From Catalinimonas niigatensis (GTDB taxonomy: Bacteria > Bacteroidota > Bacteroidia > Cytophagales > Cyclobacteriaceae), in NCBI RefSeq assembly GCF_030506285.1, contig NZ_CP119422.1:5753501-5817500 (forward strand): DNA of 64,000 bases, written 5' to 3'. Shown in pieces: positions 26,797-35,569 of the stretch (positions are counted from its first letter, which is position 1; every line of letters starts with the position of its first letter). The position numbers and the translations under genes are program-made. Below the pieces are notes generated by a model. The model saw only the letters and a list, made by a program, of their open reading frames with translations. It was not told the DNA's origin and searched no databases.

Positions 26797-28149
26797 ATGA
26801 CTGAAAGAAAGAACAATTGCAATCGTCGGGATTCAATGAAAATGCTTGGGCTGGGCTCAGCGGGATTATTAGGCATGATCGGGGGTATTCCTGGTGCAGC
26901 TTTAGCACAAGAGAAAGATACGCCCGCTTATGCCAGAGGTATGGCTCCTGTTACCATAAAAAGTGTGAAAGCCATAGGCACACGTCCCAGCGGTTCCAAT
27001 TTAATTGTAGTGAAAGTGGAAACCTCAGAACCTGGCTTATATGGTTTGGGTTGTGCTACCTTTACCCAAAGAGCTTTCGCCGTACTTCCTGCCGTAGAAT
27101 ATCTCAATGAGTTTTGTGTTGGAAAAGATGTAGACAATATAGAAGACATGTGGCAGTCTGCCTATGTGAGTTCTTACTGGCGCAACGGACCAGTACTTAA
27201 CAACGCACTAAGTGGTTTGGACCAGGCATTGTGGGACATCAAAGGAAAAAGAGCCAATATGCCCGTACACCAACTTTTGGGCGGTAAAGTGCGTCATGCA
27301 ATTCCTTGTTATGGCCATGCTAATGGCAAAACTCCGGAAGAAGTGGCTACAGATGTTCAAAGCTTTATGGATCGGGGGTATAAGTATATTCGCATCCAGC
27401 AGGGGGGCTATGGCGGTGCTGGCATTTCCGGTACACCTGACTTCAAAAAAGCAGGTTTCGCCAAGGAAACCGATGGATACATGAGTCAGGGTACTTATCT
27501 GCGCTCCGTACCCAAAATGTTTGAAGCTGTACGCAAAGCTTGCGGTGAAGAAATAGAACTCTTACATGATATCCACGAAAGGGTATCACCCATAGATGCC
27601 ATCAACCTGATCAAAAACCTGGAAGATTACCACCCTTTCTTCATTGAAGATCCTTTCTCACCTGAGAATATGGAGTGGTTCAAAGAGCTGCGGGCACAAA
27701 CCAGTGTACCCATCGCGATGGGTGAGTTATTTAATAATATCAATGAGTTCAAAGAGCCTATGGTGAATCACTGGTTTGATTACATCAGAATTCACGTTTC
27801 CCAGATTGGCGGACTTACACCAGCGATGAAAGTGGCTCGCCTGGGTGAGTTTTATGGGATCGCCACAGCCTGGCATGGGCCGGGAGATGTATCTCCGGTA
27901 GGGCATGCAGCTCAGGCGCATATGGACTACGCGATCTGGAACTTTGGTATACAGGAAGCTGCCCATTTTTCAGATGAGCTGCGCGAAGTCTTTCCCGGCT
28001 GCCCGATGATGAATGAAGGCTATATGTCTGTGAATGAAGTACCTGGTTTTGGTGTGGAAATCAACGAGAAGCTAGCGGCTAAATATCCGATGTCTACCAA
28101 ATCCAACTGGACGGTACGGAAAGACGATGGTACCATCATAAGACCATAA
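26797..28149 (+). CDS. Tat-exported enolase-superfamily dehydratase (ManD/RspA-like)
   Basis: A 450-residue enzyme of the mandelate racemase/enolase superfamily, in the D-mannonate dehydratase (ManD/RspA) group. Metal ligands and catalytic residues are visible in DIHERVSP, FIEDPFSPE, IAMGELFNN and the group-specific TAWHGPGDVSPVGHAAQAH. The ATG at 26797 yields a twin-arginine signal (NRRDSMKML, hydrophobic core, ending ALAQ at about residue 38), so the enzyme should be folded first and then moved to the periplasm. Family members dehydrate aldonic acids to 2-keto-3-deoxy acids. The next gene is a second exported relative. Substrate not determined; periplasmic placement is unusual for this group. 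Confidence 0.88.
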   Translation: MTERKNNCNRRDSMKMLGLGSAGLLGMIGGIPGAALAQEKDTPAYARGMAPVTIKSVKAIGTRPSGSNLIVVKVETSEPGLYGLGCATFTQRAFAVLPAVEYLNEFCVGKDVDNIEDMWQSAYVSSYWRNGPVLNNALSGLDQALWDIKGKRANMPVHQLLGGKVRHAIPCYGHANGKTPEEVATDVQSFMDRGYKYIRIQQGGYGGAGISGTPDFKKAGFAKETDGYMSQGTYLRSVPKMFEAVRKACGEEIELLHDIHERVSPIDAINLIKNLEDYHPFFIEDPFSPENMEWFKELRAQTSVPIAMGELFNNINEFKEPMVNHWFDYIRIHVSQIGGLTPAMKVARLGEFYGIATAWHGPGDVSPVGHAAQAHMDYAIWNFGIQEAAHFSDELREVFPGCPMMNEGYMSVNEVPGFGVEINEKLAAKYPMSTKSNWTVRKDDGTIIRP

Positions 28150-28161
28150 AACTACTCAATT

Positions 28162-29469
28162 ATGAAATATACAACCAAAAAGAAAGGTGTCTCCCGACGT
28201 TCTGCCATACAGTCTGTGTTAGGTGTTGCAGGAGTGAGCCTGATGGCACTGCCGCGTACATCCTATGCAGCAAATCCTGGACTGGCGAGTCCCGGACTGG
28301 CGAGTCCCGGACTGGCGAGTCCCGGACTGGCGAGTCCCGGACTGATGCAGGATAGAGAAAAGGTGAGAATCACCCGACTGGAAACTTTTCTGGTGAAGCC
28401 GCGCTGGATTTTTCTGAAAATACATACCGATGCCGGAGTAGTAGGATTAGGGGAACCTCTTCTGGAGGGTAGAGCCCTTACCATACAGACTGCCATCAAG
28501 GAAATAGAACCTTACCTGATTGGGAAAGATCCCCGGCAGGTGGTACACCACTGGCAGGCTATCTACCGCCATGCTTTTTATCGGGGCGGCCCTATTCTGA
28601 CCAGTGCACTCAGCGGCATAGATCATGCTTTGTGGGACATCAAAGGTAAGCTTTTGAATGTACCAGTCTACGAATTGCTTGGTGGACCCACGCGGGACAG
28701 AGTACGCATTTATGGACGTGCCAGCACGCCCGAAGACATGAAGAAGCGGATCGCTGAAGGCTACAAAGTGATTAAAACCGGTGTGGCCAAAGAAAATCCC
28801 GCCCGTATCGTGGAAAATCCCAAATTCATCAAATACGCAGCAGAGAATTTTGCTGCCCTGCGTGAAGCAGCAGGAGATGATATGGACATCGGTATTGACT
28901 TTCATGGTGCTATTTCGCCCCAGACCGCTAAAGTCCTGATCAAAGAACTGGAACCCTTTCAGCCTATGTTTGTAGAAGAACCCTGCCAGGCTCAAAATGT
29001 AGAGGTCATGGCTGAGATTGCCAGGGGAACCCATCTGCCTATTGCTACTGGGGAGAGAATTTTTACCAAATGGGGTTTCCGTGAAATTCTGGAAAAAGGG
29101 GCAGCCAGCATTATTCAGCCAGACCTCTGCCATGCCGGAGGCTTTACAGAGGGGCGTATCATTGCTGGTATGGCGGAAGCATATTATGTGCCGGTTGCAC
29201 CTCACAATCCGATGGGACCCATCTCTCTTGCGGTAGGCATACAGTTAGCGGCTAGCATTCCTAACTTCCTGGTGCAGGAGCAGGTATCTCTGGGAGAAGG
29301 ATATATCAAAAAGCCTTTCAAACTGGAGAAAGATGGAACTGTGCTGGTGCCTACTGCCCCGGGATTAGGAATTGAGCTGGACGAAGAGAAGATGAAAGAC
29401 AAGCTTGGGCACGACTGGAAAAATCCGGAAACTTATGACCCTCGTGACCAATCGGTGGTAGATTGGTAG
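28162..29469 (+). CDS. Tat-exported enolase-superfamily dehydratase (DgoD-like) with PGLAS repeats
   Basis: A 435-residue mandelate racemase/galactonate dehydratase-like enzyme. Visible active-site pieces are VIKTGVAKE, DIGIDFHGAISP, FVEEPCQ, ATGERIFTKWGF and VAPHNPMGPISLAVG. A twin-arginine signal (SRRSAIQSVLGVAGVSLMAL) ends near SYAAN. Just after it comes a run of four PGLAS pentapeptides plus PGL, coded by a 15-base tandem repeat, before the catalytic domain begins at VRITRLETFLVKPR. The gene starts 12 bases after the ManD-like gene, so they are cotranscribed and may handle successive or stereochemically different sugar acids in the periplasm. Confidence 0.88.
   Translation: MKYTTKKKGVSRRSAIQSVLGVAGVSLMALPRTSYAANPGLASPGLASPGLASPGLASPGLMQDREKVRITRLETFLVKPRWIFLKIHTDAGVVGLGEPLLEGRALTIQTAIKEIEPYLIGKDPRQVVHHWQAIYRHAFYRGGPILTSALSGIDHALWDIKGKLLNVPVYELLGGPTRDRVRIYGRASTPEDMKKRIAEGYKVIKTGVAKENPARIVENPKFIKYAAENFAALREAAGDDMDIGIDFHGAISPQTAKVLIKELEPFQPMFVEEPCQAQNVEVMAEIARGTHLPIATGERIFTKWGFREILEKGAASIIQPDLCHAGGFTEGRIIAGMAEAYYVPVAPHNPMGPISLAVGIQLAASIPNFLVQEQVSLGEGYIKKPFKLEKDGTVLVPTAPGLGIELDEEKMKDKLGHDWKNPETYDPRDQSVVDW
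28276..28344 (+). repeat. 15-base tandem repeat encoding PGLAS
   Basis: Four units of CCyGGACTGGCGAGT and a partial fifth, in frame within the DgoD-like gene between its Tat signal and its catalytic domain. Because the unit is 15 bases, copy-number change alters linker length without a frameshift. The near-identity of units (only the first differs, by one base) points to recent expansion by slippage. Confidence 0.95.
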
Positions 29470-29593
29470 GGATATATTTTAGATGAGTGAAAGATTGTAA
29501 AATTGCTGAACTTTATGATAAATTAAGGTTGATTTGATGAAAGGCTGTACTCTTTAATGAAACAGCATTCTGACCATCTGAGGGTGTCGCTTG

Positions 29594-30547
29594 ATGAAGC
29601 GGCATCCTATCTATAAAATACATAAGTATAATTCAACACCTAAAACCTTATTCACTTTGTACATTCGTCAATTTTATCTCTGCTTACTCCTTACACTTTC
29701 TATTGCTGCCTGCACATCCACCGACACTAACTCTGTTGAAGAAAACGATAAAGAGGCCCCGGCTGAAACAGGTATGCTGGTGGATTCTGTCTTGTACTAC
29801 AGGCAGCAGCAGCAGAAAACAGATATCCTCTCACGGCACCTGCCAGAGATTACACGTGAACAAGCCATTGAGATACAACTGGCAATGTTGCAGAAAGAAC
29901 TGGCGGCAGGAGAGGAGCTCATCGGGTGGAAAATGGGAGGTACCATTGCTTCCGATTCAGCTCAGTATGACCCGGTTTTTGGCTATATCCTCAGCAAAAA
30001 TCTGATAAAGCAAGATAGTGTAGTCTCTGCGGAAAACTTTCCGGGAGGAGAGGTGCTGGTAGAAGGGGAAGTGGGGTTTGTGTTGAAAAACGACTTTAGA
30101 AATGGTGTAAGCTCTATTGAGGAACTGAAAGAGGGAATTGACTATGTGGTGGGTGCTGTAGAGTTTGCACAATCCACGGCTATACCGGCTCCCGAGGCAC
30201 CGGATGCTTTCAGCCTTAATCACACCCTGGCCACGGGTATGGGTCAGGCCGGGCTAATCATAGGTAGTGTTCAGAAGGATGTGAATGACTTTGAGATGCA
30301 CAGTGAGACTGTTCAATGTTTTATTGATGGTGAACTGGCTGCTGAAGGTTCGTCCTCACGTGTCTATACAAGTCCCCTGCATGCGCTCTTTTCTTTAGCG
30401 AATATGCTTCCACAACATGGTAACTATTTGAAACAGGGAGATATCGTGGTTACCGGTTCTCTTTATGCCAATCCTACCATTGACAGCACATGTCAGGTAC
30501 GTCTGGAATACAATCATCTGGGCAATATCACTTTTAGTATGAAATAA
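29594..30547 (+). CDS. Exported lipoprotein of the 2-keto-4-pentenoate hydratase/FAH family
   Basis: A 317-residue protein. The ATG at 29594 (a TTG lies one codon before) gives a long N-region, a hydrophobic core (YLCLLLTLSIAAC) and a lipobox with C40. The mature part matches the MhpD/2-oxopent-4-enoate hydratase branch of the fumarylacetoacetate hydrolase fold: AIEIQLAMLQKEL, IGWKMGGT, VLVEGEVGFVLKND, VGAVEFAQS and GDIVVTGSLY. These enzymes are normally cytosolic and need a divalent metal. A lipid-anchored version in an operon with exported dehydratases suggests it acts on a 2-keto-3-deoxy acid outside the cytosol. Function inferred. Confidence 0.82.
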   Translation: MKRHPIYKIHKYNSTPKTLFTLYIRQFYLCLLLTLSIAACTSTDTNSVEENDKEAPAETGMLVDSVLYYRQQQQKTDILSRHLPEITREQAIEIQLAMLQKELAAGEELIGWKMGGTIASDSAQYDPVFGYILSKNLIKQDSVVSAENFPGGEVLVEGEVGFVLKNDFRNGVSSIEELKEGIDYVVGAVEFAQSTAIPAPEAPDAFSLNHTLATGMGQAGLIIGSVQKDVNDFEMHSETVQCFIDGELAAEGSSSRVYTSPLHALFSLANMLPQHGNYLKQGDIVVTGSLYANPTIDSTCQVRLEYNHLGNITFSMK

Positions 30548-30569
30548 TTAGCCGTATCATCCATTATAA

Positions 30570-32768
30570 ATGAAGTACACATTTATATGTCTCATTGCTT
30601 GTGTAGTGTTATCAGGAAGTTGTGGGTCTCTAGAAGAGCATACAGGCTTCAGCGAGCAGCAAAGCCAGGATTGGCCGGTATACGGCGGAAATTCTGAGGG
30701 AAATCGCTACTCTTCTCTTACACAAATCAATAGACATAATGTAGGGCAGCTTCAACTGGCATGGACTTACGATACTGAGGAAAATAATAATCCTGAAGAA
30801 AGGGGACGTGATATTCAATGTCAACCTATTGTGGTCAATGGTATACTCTACGGCACTACTCCCCAGTTAAAACTTTTTGCTGTCAATGCGGCCACCGGAG
30901 AGCAAATATGGAAGTTTGATCCTTTCTCTGATACCAATAAGCCACCCACCTTTCATCCTCTGCGTGGTGTCATGTATTGGGAAGATAGTGATGATAAACG
31001 TATTTTATTCACCGCAGGCGCTTTTCTCTATGCCGTCAATGCCCTTACCGGAGAGCCGATTCTAAGTTTTGGTGAGCAGGGGACAGTAGATCTTCACGAA
31101 GGTCTGGGAGATAAAGAAACCCTAGGACATGAAGTAAACGATCTTAACATCAGATCTACTTCTCCCGGAGTTATTTACGAAGACTTTTTGATTTTAGGTT
31201 CCAGCATGTCTGAATCGGGCAATGCACCTCCCGGTCATATTCGTGCCTTCAACGTTCGCACTGGCAAGCTGGAATGGGTATTTCATACCATTCCTCTTCC
31301 CGGTGAGTTTGGTTACGATACCTGGTCAGAAGATGCGTATCAAAAAATAGGAGGGGCAAACTCTTGGGCAGGAATGGTTCTGGACGAAAAGCGTGGAGTC
31401 ATTTATGCAGGTACCGGCTCTCCTTCCGTTGATTTTTATGGAGGAGACCGTATTGGTAAAAATTTGTTTGCCAATTGTGTGATTGCGCTGGATGCGAAAA
31501 CCGGAAAACGCAAGTGGCACTTTCAAACTGTTCATCATGACCTGTGGGACAGAGATCTGCCTTGCCCTCCCAATCTGGTTACTGTCACCCATGCTGGAAA
31601 GAGAATAGAAGCAGTAGCCCAGGTCACCAAAGATGGATATGTCTTCTTATTTGACCGGGATACCGGTACACCACTCTTTGAGGTCGAGGAAGTAGCAGTG
31701 CCTACTTCTCCTGCTTTGCCTGGTGAGCAACCCTGGCCAACGCAGCCTGTACCGGTGAAACCAGTCCCTTTTGCTATGCAGGAACTCACAGAAGAGAACA
31801 TTACGGATCGTACCCCTGAAGCCCGGGAATATGTTTTAGCTCGATTTCGCAACAGTCTGCATGGAAGTAAATATATGCCTCCTAGTTTAGAAGGTTCATT
31901 ATATTTTGGTTTTGGAGGAGGCGCCGAATGGGGAGGCAACGCAGCTGATCCTGATGGTATACTCTATCTCAATTCCAACAATATGCTTTGGTGGCTACAG
32001 ATGCGGGACATCCGTGAACAAAATAGGAATGCTCAACTTTCCAAAGGTGAATCATTATTTAACGCCAACTGTGCTGCCTGTCATGGAATGGACGATAAAG
32101 CTAAGCCCGCCAGTAATGAAGTTCAGGCCTATCCTACACTCACAGATGTAGAAAAACGAATGAGTAGAGAGCAAATCCGCTCAATCCTGCAAACCGGAAG
32201 AGGAAGAATGCCTTCGTTTCAGTATCTTTCTAAAGATGATCAGGAACAAATCATCAATTTTTTACTAAAAACAGAAACCTCAGATGCTCAGCATGCGGCA
32301 CCCGAAATTACTAAAGCCGGAAAAGGTGTTTTTCCATACATACCTCCATTTTTAAATAATGGTAACATACAGTTTCGTGATCAGGACAATTATCCGGCAA
32401 TCAAACCTCCATGGGGTACGCTGAATGCCATAGACCTCAATATAGGCGAATACCTATGGCAGGTTCCATTAGGTGAGTATCCTGAATTAGCCCAACAGGG
32501 TATCCCAACTACAGGAACTGAAAATCATGGAGGACCTATCGTGACAGCCGGAGGTCTCCTGTTTATTGCAGCTACCTACGATGAAAAGATAAGAGCTTTT
32601 GATAAAAAAACCGGAGAAATCGTCTGGGAGTATGCGTTGCCTGCCGGTGGCTTTGCTACGCCCATCACTTATAGGGTGGATGGCAAGCAATTTCTCGTCA
32701 TCGCGGCTGGTGGTACACGTTACGGATTAAAATCAGGAGGCTCTTACGTGGCTTTTGCTTTACCTTAG
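30570..32768 (+). CDS. PQQ-dependent dehydrogenase with cytochrome c domain
   Basis: A 732-residue exported quinoprotein. The signal ends at lipobox LSGSC, then DWPVYGGNSEGNRYSSLTQI, the typical start of the membrane glucose/quinate dehydrogenase propeller. Blades include YGTTPQLKLFAVNAATGE and NSWAGMVLDEKRGVIYAGTGS. A cytochrome c domain is inserted at about residues 485-575, with CAACH (C501, C504, H505) and a candidate axial Met in GRGRMPSF. The propeller then resumes to the end. It would oxidise a sugar or alcohol in the periplasm and pass electrons through its own haem. No PQQ synthesis genes are in the window. Confidence 0.9.
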   Translation: MKYTFICLIACVVLSGSCGSLEEHTGFSEQQSQDWPVYGGNSEGNRYSSLTQINRHNVGQLQLAWTYDTEENNNPEERGRDIQCQPIVVNGILYGTTPQLKLFAVNAATGEQIWKFDPFSDTNKPPTFHPLRGVMYWEDSDDKRILFTAGAFLYAVNALTGEPILSFGEQGTVDLHEGLGDKETLGHEVNDLNIRSTSPGVIYEDFLILGSSMSESGNAPPGHIRAFNVRTGKLEWVFHTIPLPGEFGYDTWSEDAYQKIGGANSWAGMVLDEKRGVIYAGTGSPSVDFYGGDRIGKNLFANCVIALDAKTGKRKWHFQTVHHDLWDRDLPCPPNLVTVTHAGKRIEAVAQVTKDGYVFLFDRDTGTPLFEVEEVAVPTSPALPGEQPWPTQPVPVKPVPFAMQELTEENITDRTPEAREYVLARFRNSLHGSKYMPPSLEGSLYFGFGGGAEWGGNAADPDGILYLNSNNMLWWLQMRDIREQNRNAQLSKGESLFNANCAACHGMDDKAKPASNEVQAYPTLTDVEKRMSREQIRSILQTGRGRMPSFQYLSKDDQEQIINFLLKTETSDAQHAAPEITKAGKGVFPYIPPFLNNGNIQFRDQDNYPAIKPPWGTLNAIDLNIGEYLWQVPLGEYPELAQQGIPTTGTENHGGPIVTAGGLLFIAATYDEKIRAFDKKTGEIVWEYALPAGGFATPITYRVDGKQFLVIAAGGTRYGLKSGGSYVAFALP

Positions 32769-32844
32769 ACATTAAAAATTCAAGGATCAGTACATCAGGT
32801 TTTTGATTTATATCTGAATTAACTTCTCTTTAATTTTAAAACAT

Positions 32845-34128
32845 ATGCCAGAAAAGATCAAAACCCAGAAAAAACCTTCCTTCCTGCAAAAGGTATGGCT
32901 GGCCCTGCTCAGCATCGGTCCGGGCATTTTCTGCATCGGCTACACCATCGGTACGGGCAGTGTCACTTCTATGGCCAAAGCCGGAAGCCAGTTCGGCATG
33001 CAACTCACCTGGGTGCTGCTGCTCAGCTGTGTCTTTTCCTGGGTTTTGATGGAAGCTTACGGACGCTTTGCTGTCGTCACCGGACTGACTTCCATTTTCA
33101 GTTTCAAAACTAAACTCAAAGGTGGTAAACTCATCGCCATCCTGGTGGTCATCGGTATCATCATCGCCCAGTGGAATTCCCTCTCCGGCATCCTGGGACT
33201 CAGTGCCAATGCTATTTACGAAACTGTGCTGCTCTTTTTTCCTGGCTTACCTGCTGAGAACTACTGGGTGGTGCTGGGCATTGCCATCGCCATCATCCTG
33301 ATCATGTATGCCTTGCTCTGGGTTGGTCAGTATTCCTTTTTTGAAAAAGTGCTCATCATCTTTGTGACCCTGATGGGTCTGTCTTTCCTGATTTCCCTCT
33401 TTGTGGTTTTTCCTGAGCCGGTAGACATCGCCAAAGGACTAGTACCCAGCATTCCTGAGGTAGCCGGAGGCAAACTCCTGGTCGCCGCTTTTGTAGGCAC
33501 CACCATGGCAGCCCCTACCTTTGTGGTGCGTCCCCTGCTGATGAAAGGCAAAGGCTGGAATGCTTCTCACACCAAAGAGCAATCTAAAGATGCCCTGACC
33601 GCTGCCATTCTGATGTTTATCATCAACATAGCTATTATGGCGGCAGCGACAGGGGCGATGTTTTATGAAGGTAAAACCATAGAAAAAGTACTGGACATGG
33701 TGCAGACGCTGGAACCGGTAGCCGGTAAATTTGCTGTGGTCATCTTCATGGTAGGGGCTTTGAGTGCCGGACTTTCCTCCATCTTTCCCATCCTGATGGT
33801 GGCTCCGCTACTGATTGCTGACTACAGAGATGGGGAACTGGATACCAATTCATCAAGATTCAAAAGCCTGACAGCCGTGGCTTGTCTGGTGGGTTTGACC
33901 GTGCCCATTCTGGGAGCCAATCCCATTGCTGCCCAGATTGTGACACAAGTCGCTGGAGTGTTTGTCTTACCGCTGGTGATTGCCTGTATTTTGTATCTGG
34001 TGAACCGCAAAGAACTCATGGGAGAGCACAAAGCAGGACTGGGATTGAACATAGGACTGCTGGCTGCCCTGATTTTTGCCTGTATCATTTCTTACACTGG
34101 TGTCATTGCTTTGGGTGAACTGTTATGA
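32845..34128 (+). CDS. Nramp-fold permease lacking the metal-binding motifs
   Basis: A 427-residue inner-membrane protein with about eleven helices and an overall Nramp layout (LSIGPGIFCIGYTIGTGSV in helix 1). The Nramp metal site, DPGN in helix 1 and MPHN in helix 6, is replaced by TIGTGSVTS and GTTMAAPTFVVR. It therefore probably does not carry Mn2+ or Fe2+ in the usual way. It closes the sugar-acid block, 76 bases after the PQQ dehydrogenase, so uptake of the periplasmic pathway product is a reasonable idea; it remains inference. GC content and codon use look slightly higher than in the neighbours. Confidence 0.75.
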   Translation: MPEKIKTQKKPSFLQKVWLALLSIGPGIFCIGYTIGTGSVTSMAKAGSQFGMQLTWVLLLSCVFSWVLMEAYGRFAVVTGLTSIFSFKTKLKGGKLIAILVVIGIIIAQWNSLSGILGLSANAIYETVLLFFPGLPAENYWVVLGIAIAIILIMYALLWVGQYSFFEKVLIIFVTLMGLSFLISLFVVFPEPVDIAKGLVPSIPEVAGGKLLVAAFVGTTMAAPTFVVRPLLMKGKGWNASHTKEQSKDALTAAILMFIINIAIMAAATGAMFYEGKTIEKVLDMVQTLEPVAGKFAVVIFMVGALSAGLSSIFPILMVAPLLIADYRDGELDTNSSRFKSLTAVACLVGLTVPILGANPIAAQIVTQVAGVFVLPLVIACILYLVNRKELMGEHKAGLGLNIGLLAALIFACIISYTGVIALGELL

Positions 34129-34411
34129 AAAATTCAATACATCTATGGTTGATGAAAGTTCAAAAAGACTCAAGTTTTGCTATCTGGTTTTGCTATCTAT
34201 TAGAGGTAAAATCTAATCAATGTCAACGAATAGAGGATTAGGATAAGGTATTGAAGCAATACTTACTTAACATAAGGGTGCTATGGAATATTAGACTGAC
34301 AACAGGCTTTTAGGGTAGTAAACACTTCCTTTTTATTCATCATGCTCTGTTAGATGGTAAAAACCAAAAAGCGGCATCTCTACTACATTGTTCAAATGTT
34401 TTATGGCGATG

Positions 34412-35136
34412 TTAGGGAAAGATTACCCCGGTAATTTGTTCGCAGACTTGTAGCAATTGTTCCTGTAGTTCAATGTCCTTGGTTTCTGATCTGGGTGATT
34501 GTTGCTGCTGATGATAAAAGTATCCTCCCGATACAAGTGCTTCCTTATCTTGACTTACAGCAAGCCAAGTTTGCGTCTGGTACCCCTTTTGTAAATCTCC
34601 CGGAGCTCCTTCACCGCCCATTTTCGTCGGTACCCAACCCGGGTCCACAGCATTGACGTAGATATCAGGAAACAGTCGAGCTACAGCATTCATAAGGGTG
34701 GTGACATATAATTTGGAGTCTGAATATGTTGCTTTTTTTGGGTCAGTTACCCTGGATAAGGGTGTGCCACCTCGGTGCATATCCGAGCTCAGGTAAATTA
34801 GACGTTCAGGCATATCAATCAGGCTTGTTAGGATGTAAGGAGCCAAGAGGTTTACATTAAAAAGATCTTGGCCTGAACCCCGGTAGATCCCGGCATTATG
34901 GATCACAGCATCAAAAGTACCTAGAGCATTCACATCTTCAGCTAACTGTTTGACCTCTTCCATATTTGCCAGATCACCCATTAACACATCTTTGGCAGCA
35001 GGTAGGTCTTCTATTGCATCCTTTGCTCTTTTTTTGTTTCGGGCATGCAAAAAACCTGATGTCCCTGATTGATCAGAGATTTTGCTGCCAGTAGTCCCAG
35101 ACCTGTGGATGAGCCAGTAATAAATATATTTGCCAT
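34412..35136 (-). pseudogene. SDR-family oxidoreductase gene with a frameshift
   Basis: The ATG at 35136 starts MANIFITGSSTGLGLLAAKSLINQ, the TGxxxGxG NAD(P)-binding start of short-chain dehydrogenases. After VF the frame is lost at a run of six A on the plus strand (35049-35054). A seventh would join it to LHARNKKRAKDAIEDLPAAKD, and the rest (VIHNAGIY, LIYLSSD, YSDSKLY, NAVDPGWV) is a complete SDR, including the catalytic Tyr and Lys. The C-terminal 212 codons are intact. Either a recent one-base loss inactivated it or there is a sequencing error in the homopolymer. No operon partner is visible. Confidence 0.85.
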
Positions 35137-35216
35137 TGTTTAACTTTTTGACTTTGAAAGATGAGTCCAGGCCCTGTGTTTATTTCAAGGTCTGGATAAA
35201 CTCAAACTATCAGCTA

Positions 35217-35372
35217 CTATTTAAAGTTTTGAGGGTGTAAATCATGATTTTTTTTCTGCATAGCAATGGAGATGAGCTCCATAAATTCCGCCATGCTACG
35301 ACCTAACCTGGTAAATTCACTCAGCAGAACGATATCTCCCTTGTTACCAAAAAAGCTACCAAACTCAAAGCC
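35217..35372 (-). pseudogene. Remnant of a serine resolvase N-terminal domain
   Basis: On the reverse strand about 45 codons read GDIVLLSEFTRLGRSMAEF, then MELISIAMQKK, and end at the TAG at 35217-35219. This is the resolvase motif around the conserved SRxxRLGRS helix. No start, no N-terminal strand with the catalytic serine and no C-terminal domain remain. The rest of 35137-35569 shows no gene. It marks an old site-specific recombinase in this patch. Confidence 0.65.
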
Positions 35373-35569
35373 CTAGTGCAGAAGGGAAGAGTGCTTATGC
35401 CATATGTATATAAATCATTCTCACCAATGAGTCCCCACAAAAAATTATATTGTAAAGCCAATAGTGAACCATTATATTGTAGCTAATCACACCAGCTGAG
35501 GCAAAGGTTAACGGAATGCATCTTCTTAAAACAGACTATTACTACTTATAACGAAAAAAGCCATTTAGG

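Noticed and set aside
28219-28499. Reverse-strand frames over the PGLAS repeat, with repeating peptide
   Set aside because: The repetition is a by-product of the 15-base repeat; the forward enolase-superfamily frame is complete and conserved.
35042-35060. Programmed frameshift in the SDR gene at the six-A run
   Set aside because: SDR enzymes are not known to use frameshifting and no stimulating structure is seen; a mutation or read error is simpler.
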